This document shows, one piece after another, positions 1 through 8,751 of a stretch of DNA of 64,000 nt. The DNA comes from Haladaptatus caseinilyticus (GTDB lineage Archaea; Halobacteriota; Halobacteria; Halobacteriales; Haladaptataceae): positions 1 through 64,000 of the forward strand of contig NZ_CP111040.1 in the NCBI RefSeq assembly GCF_026248685.1. The letters are read 5' to 3'. The notes beneath the pieces are model-generated. The model searched no databases. It saw only the letters and a list, made by a program, of their open reading frames with translations, and was not told where the DNA came from. A program made the translations under genes and the position numbers. How positions within the stretch are numbered: the first letter of the stretch is position 1; each line of letters starts with the position of its first letter.

Positions 1-199
1 TCATTATTACTATTCTATAGTGTGTAGATCATGGCTCTAGCTTCGGCCGTAATGATTTCTCCCGCCTACGGATGTCAGTTTGGGACGACACCGATAATTG
101 GTATTACTATACAGAATTCTGATAGGAGTTACTGACCAGCATTACTGAAGGGTGTGTCTGACAAGTATTTATATACAAGCCGTTCGTTGCCGACCATAC
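1..199 (+). promoter_or_regulatory. Left edge and parA promoter
   Basis: No gene is visible in the first 199 bases. A strong archaeal TATA-like box (TATTTATATA) lies at 166-175, centred about 29 nt before the ATG at 200, which is the spacing of a leaderless haloarchaeal transcript. The AT-rich stretch around 95-125 (TATTACTATA, GAATTC) could hold partition or operator sites, but I see no clear iterated repeat. Confidence 0.5.
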
Positions 200-1069
200 A
201 TGATTTCGTACACCATTTGGTCGGAGGCTGGAGGCGTCGGGAAGACGACGCTCTCGGTTAACTTAGCGGCGGCCCACGCACGGCGTGGCGAACGAGTGCT
301 CGCTATCGACATGGACCCCCAAAACGGTGGGTTGACACACCATTTCGGCGGTGAAGTCTATCGAGAAGATCCCGAGGTGGACAACCTCGTTCGACACATG
401 GTCGAACGGCCAAAGGGCGATTTCACGGATCTCGTCGTCGAAGTCGAGGAGAACATCGACCTCGTACCGGGTCACAACATGTTGGAATCGCTCGAGCGAA
501 ACCTGACGCGTGCAGCTCAATTGGAGGAGGACATGCACGACGAGAACTATCGCTGGCCGAAAGAGAAACAACTCCGACGCGTGCTTTCTGATGCGGACAT
601 TCCAGCGACGTACGACGTCCTCATTATCGATCCACCTGCGACAGTCGGACAGCACATTTACAATTCGATTTATGCGACGTCCAATCTCCTGATTCCGGCC
701 GAGCTTTCGGCAAAAGGTGCCCAAAGTGTGGAGGGACTTAGAGACGTAGTGACGAACATCGAAGAAACTCTCGGTGATATCGAGGTTGGCGTTCTCGGTG
801 TCGTCCCAAATAAAGTCGCGAACACGAACGTCCAGCGCGAATACCGAAAGCTGCTCAACGAGCAGGATCTCCCTATCGCCCCGGTCTCAATTCGTGAGCG
901 TGGGTCGATGCTTGGCGACGCGTGGGACGGCCAAGTGAGTATTTTTGAACTCGCAACAAACGACGACCATCGTGATCTTCGCGACTACGAGCAAGAGACG
1001 CTCGAAAAGTTTGATCGACTGGCGGCGTTCATAAGCAAGCAGTTCGAGAGTCCGGAGGTAACAGCATGA
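200..1069 (+). CDS. parA: ParA/Soj-type partition ATPase
   Basis: A 289-residue P-loop ATPase of the ParA/MinD (SIMIBI) family, expected to segregate the replicon by ATP-dependent binding to DNA. Near the N-terminus the loop reads SEAGGVGKTTLS, with Lys15 as the Walker A lysine. The ParA signature lysine that usually begins KGGxGKT is Ala10 here. LAIDMDPQNG follows, and the Walker B strand is DVLIIDPPATVG. I chose the ATG at 200 rather than an upstream start because the fold begins at MISYTIW and the TATA box at 166-175 predicts transcription from about 200. It overlaps the next gene by ATGA, so the two should be co-translated. The family is confident; partition rather than another ParA-like role is inferred from the nearby origin. 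Confidence 0.9.
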   Translation: MISYTIWSEAGGVGKTTLSVNLAAAHARRGERVLAIDMDPQNGGLTHHFGGEVYREDPEVDNLVRHMVERPKGDFTDLVVEVEENIDLVPGHNMLESLERNLTRAAQLEEDMHDENYRWPKEKQLRRVLSDADIPATYDVLIIDPPATVGQHIYNSIYATSNLLIPAELSAKGAQSVEGLRDVVTNIEETLGDIEVGVLGVVPNKVANTNVQREYRKLLNEQDLPIAPVSIRERGSMLGDAWDGQVSIFELATNDDHRDLRDYEQETLEKFDRLAAFISKQFESPEVTA

Positions 1070-1485
1070 AATCCGGTGCATCCGACCCCTTTGCGGACGA
1101 CACAGCCGATGACACCACCGTGGAAAACGCAGACGGCGAAGCGCAGAATGCGGTCGAATCGGAGACGAAGGCGGAATCAGAGACAGAGTACTCCGAACAG
1201 TCTGACGAGTCAGGAACACCAAGCAGTAATACTCGGCAAATTAGCCGTGAAGACCTTCCATTCACGCTCCGCCGCGACAACGTCAAAGACGAACGCGAGA
1301 ACGTCCATCAGTTATTCGTCCAAACCGAGACGGACAAGCATGCTAAGGATGCAGAGCGAGAGCTGGAATCCCTTATCGGTGAAGACGTGTACCGACTCGA
1401 TGCACGTGAAGCAATCTATCTCGCAGGAATGCAGAATTTATCGGATGCGGCAACCATCCTCCGGGATTGGGGATACGACTTGTAG
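1066..1485 (+). CDS. Small acidic partner of ParA (possible partition adaptor)
   Basis: A 139-residue protein whose ATG overlaps the parA stop (ATGA), the usual arrangement of a ParA and its centromere-binding partner. Residues 1-65 are low-complexity and very acidic (D/E/S/T-rich), probably disordered. Residues 65-139 form a predicted helical domain beginning ISREDLPFTLRRD and ending in ARDWGY-like residues (ILRDWGYDL). No ParB nuclease motif or clear helix-turn-helix can be read with certainty. The function as ParB-like adaptor rests on position and size alone; the coding call is strong because of the overlap and acidic composition. Confidence 0.75.
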   Translation: MKSGASDPFADDTADDTTVENADGEAQNAVESETKAESETEYSEQSDESGTPSSNTRQISREDLPFTLRRDNVKDERENVHQLFVQTETDKHAKDAERELESLIGEDVYRLDAREAIYLAGMQNLSDAATILRDWGYDL

Positions 1486-1602
1486 ACGGCCACGATCCGT
1501 CAAAAGAGACGTTCTAAACGATCGGTCTCCCGTCGTCTAACCGGCTATATTCTCCATATAATTTATACAAAATATAATAATACGTTGTAATCAAACAATA
1601 CC

Positions 1603-2007
1603 ATGGATGGTATTGACAACCATAGAAGTTCAGAGCACAGTTCTCGCCACGAATCTGAAGGCAACGAACATACGATCGACCGACGAACGGCCCTTCAGCT
1701 ATTCGCTGCAGTCGGTGGTTTGAGCACCGTCTCGTCAGTCGCAGGAACGGAGGACAGCTCGGGCAGTGAATCGACAAACACAAATCTGGAAACGAAACAA
1801 AATGCGGCCCCCGTGGGAACGGATGCATTACTTTCGTATATCCGCGCTAGCTATGGTACGCAACTAAGCGAATCCGAACTCGGCCAAGTTCGTGACGACA
1901 TCGCCAGCGACCTTCGTGCGGCGAACTCACTCGATGCAGTCGAACTCGATTACACTGACGGCCCCGCACTAACGTTTCAGGCGTATCGGGAGGATGATTG
2001 CCGATGA
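1603..2007 (+). CDS. Small protein with Tat-like N-terminus, coupled to amidase
   Basis: A 134-residue protein of unknown function. Residues 25-50 resemble a twin-arginine signal: DRRTALQLF, then a hydrophobic stretch ending SSVAG. The rest is hydrophilic, with a helical C-terminal region containing SYGTQLSESELGQVRDD and ending in FQAYRED. TATA-like sequence ATATAATA at about 1571-1578 precedes the ATG by about 28 nt. Its stop overlaps the amidase ATG at 2004. Amidase-signature enzymes often need a small helical partner (GatC for GatA, AtzG for AtzE), and this could be an equivalent. Against that, a Tat signal would export it while the amidase has no signal, so the leader may be vestigial or the pairing wrong. 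Confidence 0.65.
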   Translation: MDGIDNHRSSEHSSRHESEGNEHTIDRRTALQLFAAVGGLSTVSSVAGTEDSSGSESTNTNLETKQNAAPVGTDALLSYIRASYGTQLSESELGQVRDDIASDLRAANSLDAVELDYTDGPALTFQAYREDDCR

Positions 2008-3410
2008 TTGCCGAGGAGAAGCTTTTTCAACCGATAGACGAGCTTGGAGACGGACTTCGTAACGGCGAGTATACAGCGACAGAGCTAACGAGGTCCTACC
2101 TCGACCGACTCGAACGGGTTGGGCCAGAGCTCAACGCTGTGGTCACCGTGATGCGTGAGCGTGCGCTAGAAACGGCCGCCAAACGAGATGCGGAGCTGGC
2201 TGCAGGCACGGACCGAGGACCGTTACATGGCATCCCGTACGGAGCAAAGGATTTGCTCGCGGCAAAAGGCGGACCGACAACATGGGGTGCAGAACCATAC
2301 CGCAACCAAACGTTTGACTACGATGCAACGGTAGTAAACCGGCTCGAAGAAGCAGGTGCGATTCTCATTGCGAAACTCGCGATGGTGGAATTGGCCGGTG
2401 GCTTCGGATACAACCAAGCCGACGCCTCGTTTACCGGGCCGACACGAAACCCCTGGAACCCGAGTGCGTGGACGTGTGGGTCGTCAAGTGGGCCAGGGGC
2501 CGCCGTCCCAGCTGGTTTGGTCGGGTTCGCCATCGGAAGCGAAACGTGGGGGTCGATACTTTGTCCCTCATCGTTCAGCGGCGTTTCCGGCTTCCGACCG
2601 ACGTACGGACGTGTCAGCCGCTATGGTGCAATGACACTATCGTACACGATGGATAAAATTGGGCCACTGTGCAGGTCTGCACGCGGATGTGAGCGGGTGT
2701 TCCGCGCTATTGCAGGATTCGACCCGAAAGACGACACGTCAGTCGAAAAACCACTCGAAATAAAATCGGAAGCGACACCGAATCCCGACATCGCAGTTCT
2801 CACAGATGCCGGAAAAGAAGAACAGGAAAGCGTTCGGGAAAATTATAACCAGTCACTCAATATCCTCAGTGAATTCGCGACGATAACCGAAATAACGCTT
2901 CCCGATCTTCCCTACAGCGAGGTTGCAGGCCTCGTTATCGACGCCGAGTCGGCAGCGGCGTTCGAGGACCTCGTCAAAAGTGGCGAAACTGATGAGCTGC
3001 GAGCACCGTCGAGTCAGATCGGTGGCTACAGTCAACAGGTCGTATTGGCGAAAGATTACCTGAAGGCTATGCGTGTTCGAACAAAAATTCAAGAACAGAT
3101 TGACGACGTGCTTGCACCGTATGATGCACTCGTCACTCCGGCAAGACAGACAGTTGCAAACCCGATCAAGACGCCGCTCAGCGAGTATTTCGGCCGATAC
3201 GGCGGTCCCTCGATTAGTGCTGCGGCTAACGTCGCCGGATTACCCGGCGTGACCGTTCCGAACGGGTTCGGTGCTCGTGACCTTCCGACCGGATTGGCGT
3301 TCACTGGCCGAGCGTTTTCAGACGTTCAGGTACTCGACATTGCACAGCAATATCAAGCCCAAACAGACCATATCGACTACAGTTCGTTGGAAGGGGGGCT
3401 TTCGGACTAG
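2004..3410 (+). CDS. Amidase-signature family hydrolase
   Basis: A 468-residue amidase-signature enzyme, which hydrolyses amides through a Lys-cisSer-Ser triad. The lysine is in PYGAKDLLAAKG, the cis-serine in GSSSGPGAAVPAG, and the nucleophile region is GSETWGSILCPSSF followed by GFRPTYGRVSRYG. The usual nucleophile motif has GSDTGGSIR; the Trp replacing Gly in ETWGS marks it as different from true GatA, so glutaminyl-tRNA amidotransferase is unlikely. The ATG at 2004 is preferred over a TTG six bases upstream: GGGAGGA at 1988-1994 is a good ribosome site for it and it overlaps the previous stop. The substrate is unknown. Confidence 0.88.
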   Translation: MIAEEKLFQPIDELGDGLRNGEYTATELTRSYLDRLERVGPELNAVVTVMRERALETAAKRDAELAAGTDRGPLHGIPYGAKDLLAAKGGPTTWGAEPYRNQTFDYDATVVNRLEEAGAILIAKLAMVELAGGFGYNQADASFTGPTRNPWNPSAWTCGSSSGPGAAVPAGLVGFAIGSETWGSILCPSSFSGVSGFRPTYGRVSRYGAMTLSYTMDKIGPLCRSARGCERVFRAIAGFDPKDDTSVEKPLEIKSEATPNPDIAVLTDAGKEEQESVRENYNQSLNILSEFATITEITLPDLPYSEVAGLVIDAESAAAFEDLVKSGETDELRAPSSQIGGYSQQVVLAKDYLKAMRVRTKIQEQIDDVLAPYDALVTPARQTVANPIKTPLSEYFGRYGGPSISAAANVAGLPGVTVPNGFGARDLPTGLAFTGRAFSDVQVLDIAQQYQAQTDHIDYSSLEGGLSD

Positions 3411-3447
3411 CACCGAAAGCTGGTACTCGTTCAGGAGAGGTGTCTAG

Positions 3448-4605
3448 TCACCCGGTTCGTAAGTCCGCAGCAATTGCGAGTACGTCGGTATCAGTTATTG
3501 GAGTCGTACATTCGGCACGTTCCTGGACTCTGCTTACCACGGAGGACAGTTCGTCGTCGTCAACGGCAACATCGTGGTCTTCTAACACCGCTCGGACGCT
3601 TGCGCGACCGGAATGTTTGCCCAGCACAAGACGTCGGTTGCGCCCGACTTTCTGAGGTGGGTAAGGTTCATACATTGCCTCATCCTTGAGCGTCCCATCC
3701 GTGTGAATGCCGCTTTCGTGAGCGAAGGCATTGGACCCAACGACAGCTTTGTTGGGCGGGAGTGAGATGTCTGTCGCCTGTGCTACGGTTTGTGCGAGGC
3801 CGTACAGTTCAGTCATCTCAACGGTCTCGATATCGTAAGCGTGATCGAGCGCGATAGCGACTTCCTCTAGTGCGACGTTTCCGGCCCGTTCGCCAATTCC
3901 ATTGACCGTTGCATGAACCATATTTGCTCCTGCGGCGATACTTGCGAGTGCATTCGTAAGTGCCAAACCGAGGTCGTCGTGTGTGTGCGTGCTTGTTGGT
4001 CCGAGCGTCGAAAGTCGGTTTACGGTTTCTGCTGTTTGTGCCGGGTTTGAGTGACCAACCGTATCGCAGTAGCAAATACGGTCGGCACCAGCGTCCAACG
4101 CGGCACCGAATAGTCGTTCGAGAAAGTCATCGTCCGCCCGACTACCATCTTCGCCGAGTACTTCCACCCAAAGTCCGTGAGCAGTCGCATATTCGACGAG
4201 GTCGATGGTCGTTTCAATGACTTCGTTTCGTGTTGAGTCAACTTTTTGCTCGATATGTCGGTCGCTCGCAGGAACAACAAGGTTGATGCCATCAACCTCA
4301 CAATCGAGCGCGTAGTCGATATCTTCTCGTATGCCTCTCGCAAAACTCGTTATTCGAGCCTCAAGGCCGAGTGACGTCACACGACGGATAGCATCGCGTT
4401 CAGCCTCGCTCGTACACGCGCTCCCAGCTTCGATTACGGAGATACCTCCTGCGTCGAGTGCTGTTGAAATCTCGGCTTTTTCTTGGGGAGACAGTGATAC
4501 ACCTGGCGCTTGCTCACCGTCACGAAGCGTGGTATCGAGAAACTGTACTTCTTCGCAATCAGATAGCGTGGTTAGATTCGGGGAGCCCCCGAATAAATCG
4601 GTCAC
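3448..4605 (-). CDS. 2-isopropylmalate / citramalate / homocitrate synthase-family protein
   Basis: A 385-residue member of the DRE-TIM acyltransferase family, which condenses acetyl-CoA with a 2-oxo acid. The N-terminal LDTTLRDGEQAPGVSLS motif gives the catalytic Arg and a metal Asp. THTHDDLGLAL supplies the metal-binding His pair, followed by NGIGERAGN and HESGIHTDG. Family members that make leucine normally carry a C-terminal allosteric domain and are about 500 residues; this one stops after the catalytic and hinge regions, so feedback inhibition by that domain is absent. It resembles homocitrate- or citramalate-synthase-like short forms, and the substrate cannot be read from sequence. It is divergent from leuS, with a palindrome at 4661-4678 beside its promoter. 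Confidence 0.85.
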   Translation of the reverse strand: MTDLFGGSPNLTTLSDCEEVQFLDTTLRDGEQAPGVSLSPQEKAEISTALDAGGISVIEAGSACTSEAERDAIRRVTSLGLEARITSFARGIREDIDYALDCEVDGINLVVPASDRHIEQKVDSTRNEVIETTIDLVEYATAHGLWVEVLGEDGSRADDDFLERLFGAALDAGADRICYCDTVGHSNPAQTAETVNRLSTLGPTSTHTHDDLGLALTNALASIAAGANMVHATVNGIGERAGNVALEEVAIALDHAYDIETVEMTELYGLAQTVAQATDISLPPNKAVVGSNAFAHESGIHTDGTLKDEAMYEPYPPQKVGRNRRLVLGKHSGRASVRAVLEDHDVAVDDDELSSVVSRVQERAECTTPITDTDVLAIAADLRTG

Positions 4606-4640
4606 CGGTCATGCTTTACCGTCAGCACCATTTTGGGGAG

Positions 4641-4678
4641 GGATATTAACGGGTGCGATCTGACAGACGCGTCTGTCA
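4641..4678 (-). promoter_or_regulatory. Promoter and 18-bp palindromic operator of the leuA-like gene
   Basis: On the minus strand a TATA-like GTTAATATC occupies about 4641-4650, some 40 nt before the ATG at 4605. Immediately upstream of it, 4661-4678 reads TGACAGACGCGTCTGTCA, a perfect 18-bp palindrome. A dyad this close to the BRE/TATA region is a typical place for an archaeal activator or repressor site, for example of an Lrp/AsnC-type regulator. The symmetry is seen directly; the regulatory role is inferred. Confidence 0.5.
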
Positions 4679-4974
4679 TCCATCCGTTTCAAATGTGAGA
4701 AATTTGACGCAGTATTTTTTGGTGTGATTTCAAGTGAATTTTTTACGATCGCCACAAAACACTTAATCGGAGCGATTATGCCATATGCTGTGGCGAGGGA
4801 AGCCTCTGACACCGCTTGGATCGGGTTCATTCTGGTACTGACTTGATTGTCACCTGATCCATTTTACCCTCGTCACCTTCCACCAAATAAGCGCCTACGG
4901 TACCGATTGATACTATCAGCCGGTCGAATCACTTTCTCCCGATAATGGAAAGCTATAGGGGTTGCAGTGGTTAA

Positions 4975-7629
4975 ATGACAACCACGAGAATGTCTGAGGA
5001 GGAGTACGATCACGCGGCAATAGAACGGCGGTGGCAGGAAGTGTGGGATGAGAGAGAGGCGTATCGGACGTCTGACAATGCAACGGACCCAACGTACGTG
5101 CTGGGGATGTTTCCCTACCCATCAGGGAAGCTTCACATGGGTCACGTTCGTAACTACACGATCACAGACGCATTTGAACGATATCGGCGAATGTGCGGCG
5201 ACGACGTACTACACCCGATGGGATGGGACTCGTTCGGTCTTCCCGCTGAGAACGCGGCCAAAGAGCGCGATACCGATCCTCGCGAATGGACGCTCGATTG
5301 CATCGATACGATGCGGGGTCAGATGAAGTCGATGGGATTCGGCTACGATTGGGACCGTGAAATTACCACGTGTGAACCAGAGTACTACCGGTGGAACCAG
5401 TGGCTCTTCCAACGGTTCCACGATGAGGGTCTCGTCGAGCGGAAAGCTGCGGAAGTGAACTGGTGTCCCTCCTGTCAGACGGTGCTTGCGGACGAGCAGG
5501 TCGAGGGCGAAGACGACCACTGTTGGCGATGTGAGACCGTCGTCGAACAGCGCGAGTTGGATCAGTGGACGCTCGCCATCACCGAGTATGCCGACGAACT
5601 GCTCGAAGCGATCGACGAGTTGGATGGTTGGCCGGACAGCGTCCGTCAGATGCAACGCAACTGGATCGGGAAAAACGAAGGAACTGCCTTGGAATTCTCC
5701 GTCGAAGGCTACGGGCCGGTCGAGGCATTTACCACCCGCGTGGACACCGTCTTCGGCGCGGCATTCTTCGCACTCGCTCCGGACCATTCCATCGCCCAAG
5801 AACTGGCCAACGAGGACGACGGGATACGCCGATTCATCGAAGAAGAGGCGGACCCCGATGGTGACGAACCGAACGGTGTCGAAACCGGGCTCACCGCCAC
5901 GAACCCCGCGACCGGTGAGGAACTGCCGGTGTTCGTTGCCGACTTCGTGCTGTCGGACGTCGGAACGGGCGCGCTAATGGGTGTTCCGGGCCACGACGAT
6001 CGAGACCACGTGTTCGCGTCGAAGATGGGTGTCAATATCACGCCCGTCGTCGCTCCCGAATCGGACGAACCGGAGGCACCGGACGTGAGCGAATCGGCAT
6101 TCACCGAGGATGGCGTGCTGGTAAACAGCGACGAATACTCGGGACTGACGAGCGCGGAGGCGCGTGAGCGACTGACAGCGGACATCGAATCCGCGACATT
6201 CCACACGCAGTATCGCCTACGCGACTGGCTCATCTCCCGGCAGCGCTACTGGGGAACGCCCATCCCGGTCATCCACTGTGACGACTGTGGACCGGTCATG
6301 GTACCCGAAGATGAGTTGCCAGTCGAACTGCCCGAGTTCGTCAACACGACGGGCAATCCGCTCGACGCTGCTGAAGAGTGGAAACACGTCGAGTGTCCGG
6401 ACTGCGGTGCCGATGCGACTCGCGAGACGGATACGATGGACACGTTCATCGATTCGTCGTGGTATTATCTGCGGTATATTTCGCCGGACTTCGAAGACGC
6501 GCCGTTCGAGACGGACCGTGCCAACGACTGGATGCCGGTGGACCAGTACGTGGGCGGTATCGAACACGCCGTGATGCACCTACTGTACGCCCGATTCGTC
6601 ACAAAGGCTATCTCGGATCTCGGGATGTTGGACCATCGCGAGCCGTTCACGAACCTGCTCGCACAGGGAATGGTGCAACTGGAGGGGGAAAAGATGTCGA
6701 AATCAAAGGGGAACACCGTGTCGCCCCAGCGAATCGTCGAGGAATACGGTGCCGATACGGCTCGGCTCTTCATGATGCAAGCCGCACAGCCGGAGCGCGA
6801 CTTCGACTGGTCCGAAGAGGGCGTTCGCTCCACGAACCGCTTTTTGACGCGGTTGAAAGCGACCGTAGACGACTTCGATCCCGCGGCCGCCGACGGTGAA
6901 GACGATTCCGTCGCAAGGTACGTCCGGAGAGAGATCGACACGGCAGTCGCCGTCGCCACCGACGAGTACGAGGAGTTGACGTTCAACGTGGCGCTCCGGG
7001 AAGCACAGGACCTCGTCGGAACACTGCGAACGTATCAGGAGTTTACCGACGTTCACGCTCCGACGTTCGAGCGTGGACTAACGGTAGCGACCAAACTGTT
7101 GGCCCCGGTGACGCCACATATCGCCGAGGAACTATACGACGAGCTCGGTCACGATGGCCTCGTCGTCGATGCCGAGTGGCCATCGTCCGACGTTGAGATA
7201 GACGATGCAGTCGAACGTCGTCAGTTGATACAGAATACCCGCGAGGACGTACGCAACATCGTTGACGTCGCCGGTATCGAGGAACCCGAGCGCGTTGATG
7301 TCGTCGTCACACCCGAATGGAAATACCGAGCTCGAGAGATTGCCATCACAAGCGATGCGGACAACCTCATCTCCGAGCTGATGCAAGAAGGGGAAATCCG
7401 TGAACACGGTGATGTCGCCGCCTCCTACGGACAGGATTTACAGGCCGAGCGCGAGGCGCTCACCCACACGTTGACGCCGGAGTCGGAGTACGAAGTGCTC
7501 CAGCAGGCGACGTGGTTGATCGAGCAGGAGTTCGACGCGCCGGTACGGATTCTCAGCGCGGAGGAGGCCGACGACGATGTCGTTCGAAAGGCCGAGCCGG
7601 GACGGCCCGCCATCGACATCCAAGAATAG
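4975..7629 (+). CDS. leuS: Leucyl-tRNA synthetase, bacterial-type
   Basis: An 884-residue class I synthetase charging tRNA-Leu. The HIGH-type motif is PYPSGKLHMGHVRNY near residues 43-57 and KMSKS is at 573-577. The CP1 editing domain has a threonine-rich TTRVDTVFG (usually TTRPDTLFG) and GTGALMGVPGHDDRDH with the conserved aspartates. Two zinc-ribbon cysteine sets are present (CPSC...CWRC and CDDC...CPDC). Domain order and length match the bacterial-type enzyme rather than the longer archaeal-eukaryal form, as is known for haloarchaea. An internal ATG at 4990 (MSEEEYDHAAIE) is an alternative start. Some haloarchaea carry two leuS genes; a copy beside an origin and accessory genes might be the second one. 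Confidence 0.96.
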   Translation: MTTTRMSEEEYDHAAIERRWQEVWDEREAYRTSDNATDPTYVLGMFPYPSGKLHMGHVRNYTITDAFERYRRMCGDDVLHPMGWDSFGLPAENAAKERDTDPREWTLDCIDTMRGQMKSMGFGYDWDREITTCEPEYYRWNQWLFQRFHDEGLVERKAAEVNWCPSCQTVLADEQVEGEDDHCWRCETVVEQRELDQWTLAITEYADELLEAIDELDGWPDSVRQMQRNWIGKNEGTALEFSVEGYGPVEAFTTRVDTVFGAAFFALAPDHSIAQELANEDDGIRRFIEEEADPDGDEPNGVETGLTATNPATGEELPVFVADFVLSDVGTGALMGVPGHDDRDHVFASKMGVNITPVVAPESDEPEAPDVSESAFTEDGVLVNSDEYSGLTSAEARERLTADIESATFHTQYRLRDWLISRQRYWGTPIPVIHCDDCGPVMVPEDELPVELPEFVNTTGNPLDAAEEWKHVECPDCGADATRETDTMDTFIDSSWYYLRYISPDFEDAPFETDRANDWMPVDQYVGGIEHAVMHLLYARFVTKAISDLGMLDHREPFTNLLAQGMVQLEGEKMSKSKGNTVSPQRIVEEYGADTARLFMMQAAQPERDFDWSEEGVRSTNRFLTRLKATVDDFDPAAADGEDDSVARYVRREIDTAVAVATDEYEELTFNVALREAQDLVGTLRTYQEFTDVHAPTFERGLTVATKLLAPVTPHIAEELYDELGHDGLVVDAEWPSSDVEIDDAVERRQLIQNTREDVRNIVDVAGIEEPERVDVVVTPEWKYRAREIAITSDADNLISELMQEGEIREHGDVAASYGQDLQAEREALTHTLTPESEYEVLQQATWLIEQEFDAPVRILSAEEADDDVVRKAEPGRPAIDIQE

Positions 7630-8357
7630 AGCGTCATTGCTACCAAGGACGACCCTATTCTCGGGGTGATGGCCGTATCGTCGTTTCGATGGCCCCGGGG
7701 GCTCGAATATCTCGAAGAGGGCTACAACGCCGAAATCACGACTACCGGCGAGCTCATCGACTCGTGGGAATCGTAACTCGAGCACAACAGCAATCGGGAA
7801 CGATACTTCTGCAGACCAAGCAGAAAAACCAAAAGAAGCGGGATGAGAGGCGCAGCAGAGCCGGATTCGGACCCTCACTTCCCACTCGATGGAAAAAATG
7901 AGGCATGGCTCGAATCATTCCACCGGGATCGTGTGGCTGCCCTTCGTTCATTATAGCATAATACAGTTTATCAGTATGGCCATGTGAATACATCCGACCG
8001 TGAACGTCGGTCCACTTTTCCACCGTACGATCGTTCGGACGAGGACGAACAGTGGTGGAGATGAGATAGCCGAGAAGATGACCAGGGATAGTAGCGAGTA
8101 CGCCCTCGTTGCCTCTTTTCGTCGGACTCGGCCGTGGCCGGCACCGCTACGAACTGCTATCCGACGTCTGAACATCTGTACGTCTACCGTAAACGAACAG
8201 CAACGAACGCATGAGCGTAGCGCACTTCGACGGCGGGTTTTATATTTCAGTGCTTAGACTACATTGGTTGATGACGGTTCACCCGAGTCGCGGAGCGACA
8301 CAAGTAGTCAGTATCAACATAGAACCACTATCAGCCGTTTCAGGAGGGAACTAACCG
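7630..8357 (+). other. Intergenic stretch with short coding-like fragments and ridA promoter
   Basis: About 730 bases with no convincing full gene. Two short reading frames look coding-like by composition: one from about 7667 ending at the stop near 7776 (contains PRGLEYLEEGYNAEITTTG), and one at 7843-7956 (37 residues, contains NEAWLESFHRDRVAALRSL). Both could be remnants of decayed genes; I cannot assign a family. Near the right end, TTTTATATTT at about 8235-8244 is a good TATA box for the ridA-gdh transcript, and GGAGGG at 8343-8348 is a ribosome site nine bases before the ridA ATG. Confidence 0.4.
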
Positions 8358-8744
8358 ATGGAGGAAGTCAGCACCGACGCCGCGCCGCCGAGTATCGGTC
8401 CGTTCTCGCAGGCGATTCTCGACGGCGACCGGATCTACGTCTCCGGTCAGGGACCGGTCGACCCGGAGACCGGCGACATCGTCGGGGAAACCATTGGCGA
8501 GCAGACGGCACGAACTCTCGAAAACATCGACGCAGTCCTTGCGGCGGCGGGGCGGTCACTCGATGACGTCGTAAAAGCGACCGTCTTCGTCCAAGATATG
8601 GCCGATTACGACGAGATTAACGATGTGTATGCGGAGTACGTCTCGTCACCGTATCCAGCTCGAAGCGCCGTCGAAGTGGCGGATTTACCCATCGATATCG
8701 GCGTCGAAATAGAGGTCGTTGCGAGCACTCGTGCGGAGGAGTAA
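8358..8744 (+). CDS. ridA: RidA/YjgF-YER057c-UK114 family enamine/imine deaminase
   Basis: A 128-residue RidA-family protein. RidA trimers hydrolyse reactive enamine/imine products released by PLP-dependent eliminases, liberating ammonia and a keto acid. The diagnostic arginine is Arg102 in SSPYPARSAVEVADLP, and GPFSQAI and YVSGQGPVDPETGD are typical of the fold. The start is supported by GGAGGG nine bases upstream. Glucose dehydrogenase follows seven bases after the stop, so they form an operon, and a SelA-like PLP enzyme lies just beyond. That context suggests RidA clears the imine released when the PLP enzyme removes an amino group from an amino-sugar acid. This is inference; housekeeping RidA activity is the alternative. 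Confidence 0.92.
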   Translation: MEEVSTDAAPPSIGPFSQAILDGDRIYVSGQGPVDPETGDIVGETIGEQTARTLENIDAVLAAAGRSLDDVVKATVFVQDMADYDEINDVYAEYVSSPYPARSAVEVADLPIDIGVEIEVVASTRAEE

Positions 8745-8751
8745 GAGGACA

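Noticed and set aside
2004-3410. Annotation as GatA of the tRNA amidotransferase
   Set aside because: The nucleophile motif is GSETWGS rather than GSDTGGS, and archaea use GatDE for glutamine; no gatB or gatC is nearby.
3448-4605. Confident call as LeuA (2-isopropylmalate synthase)
   Set aside because: The C-terminal leucine-binding regulatory domain is absent and short homologues include homocitrate and citramalate synthases, so only the family is named.
4609-4830. 73-codon minus-strand frame upstream of the leuA-like gene
   Set aside because: No family features, and it covers the promoter and palindrome region; treated as non-coding.
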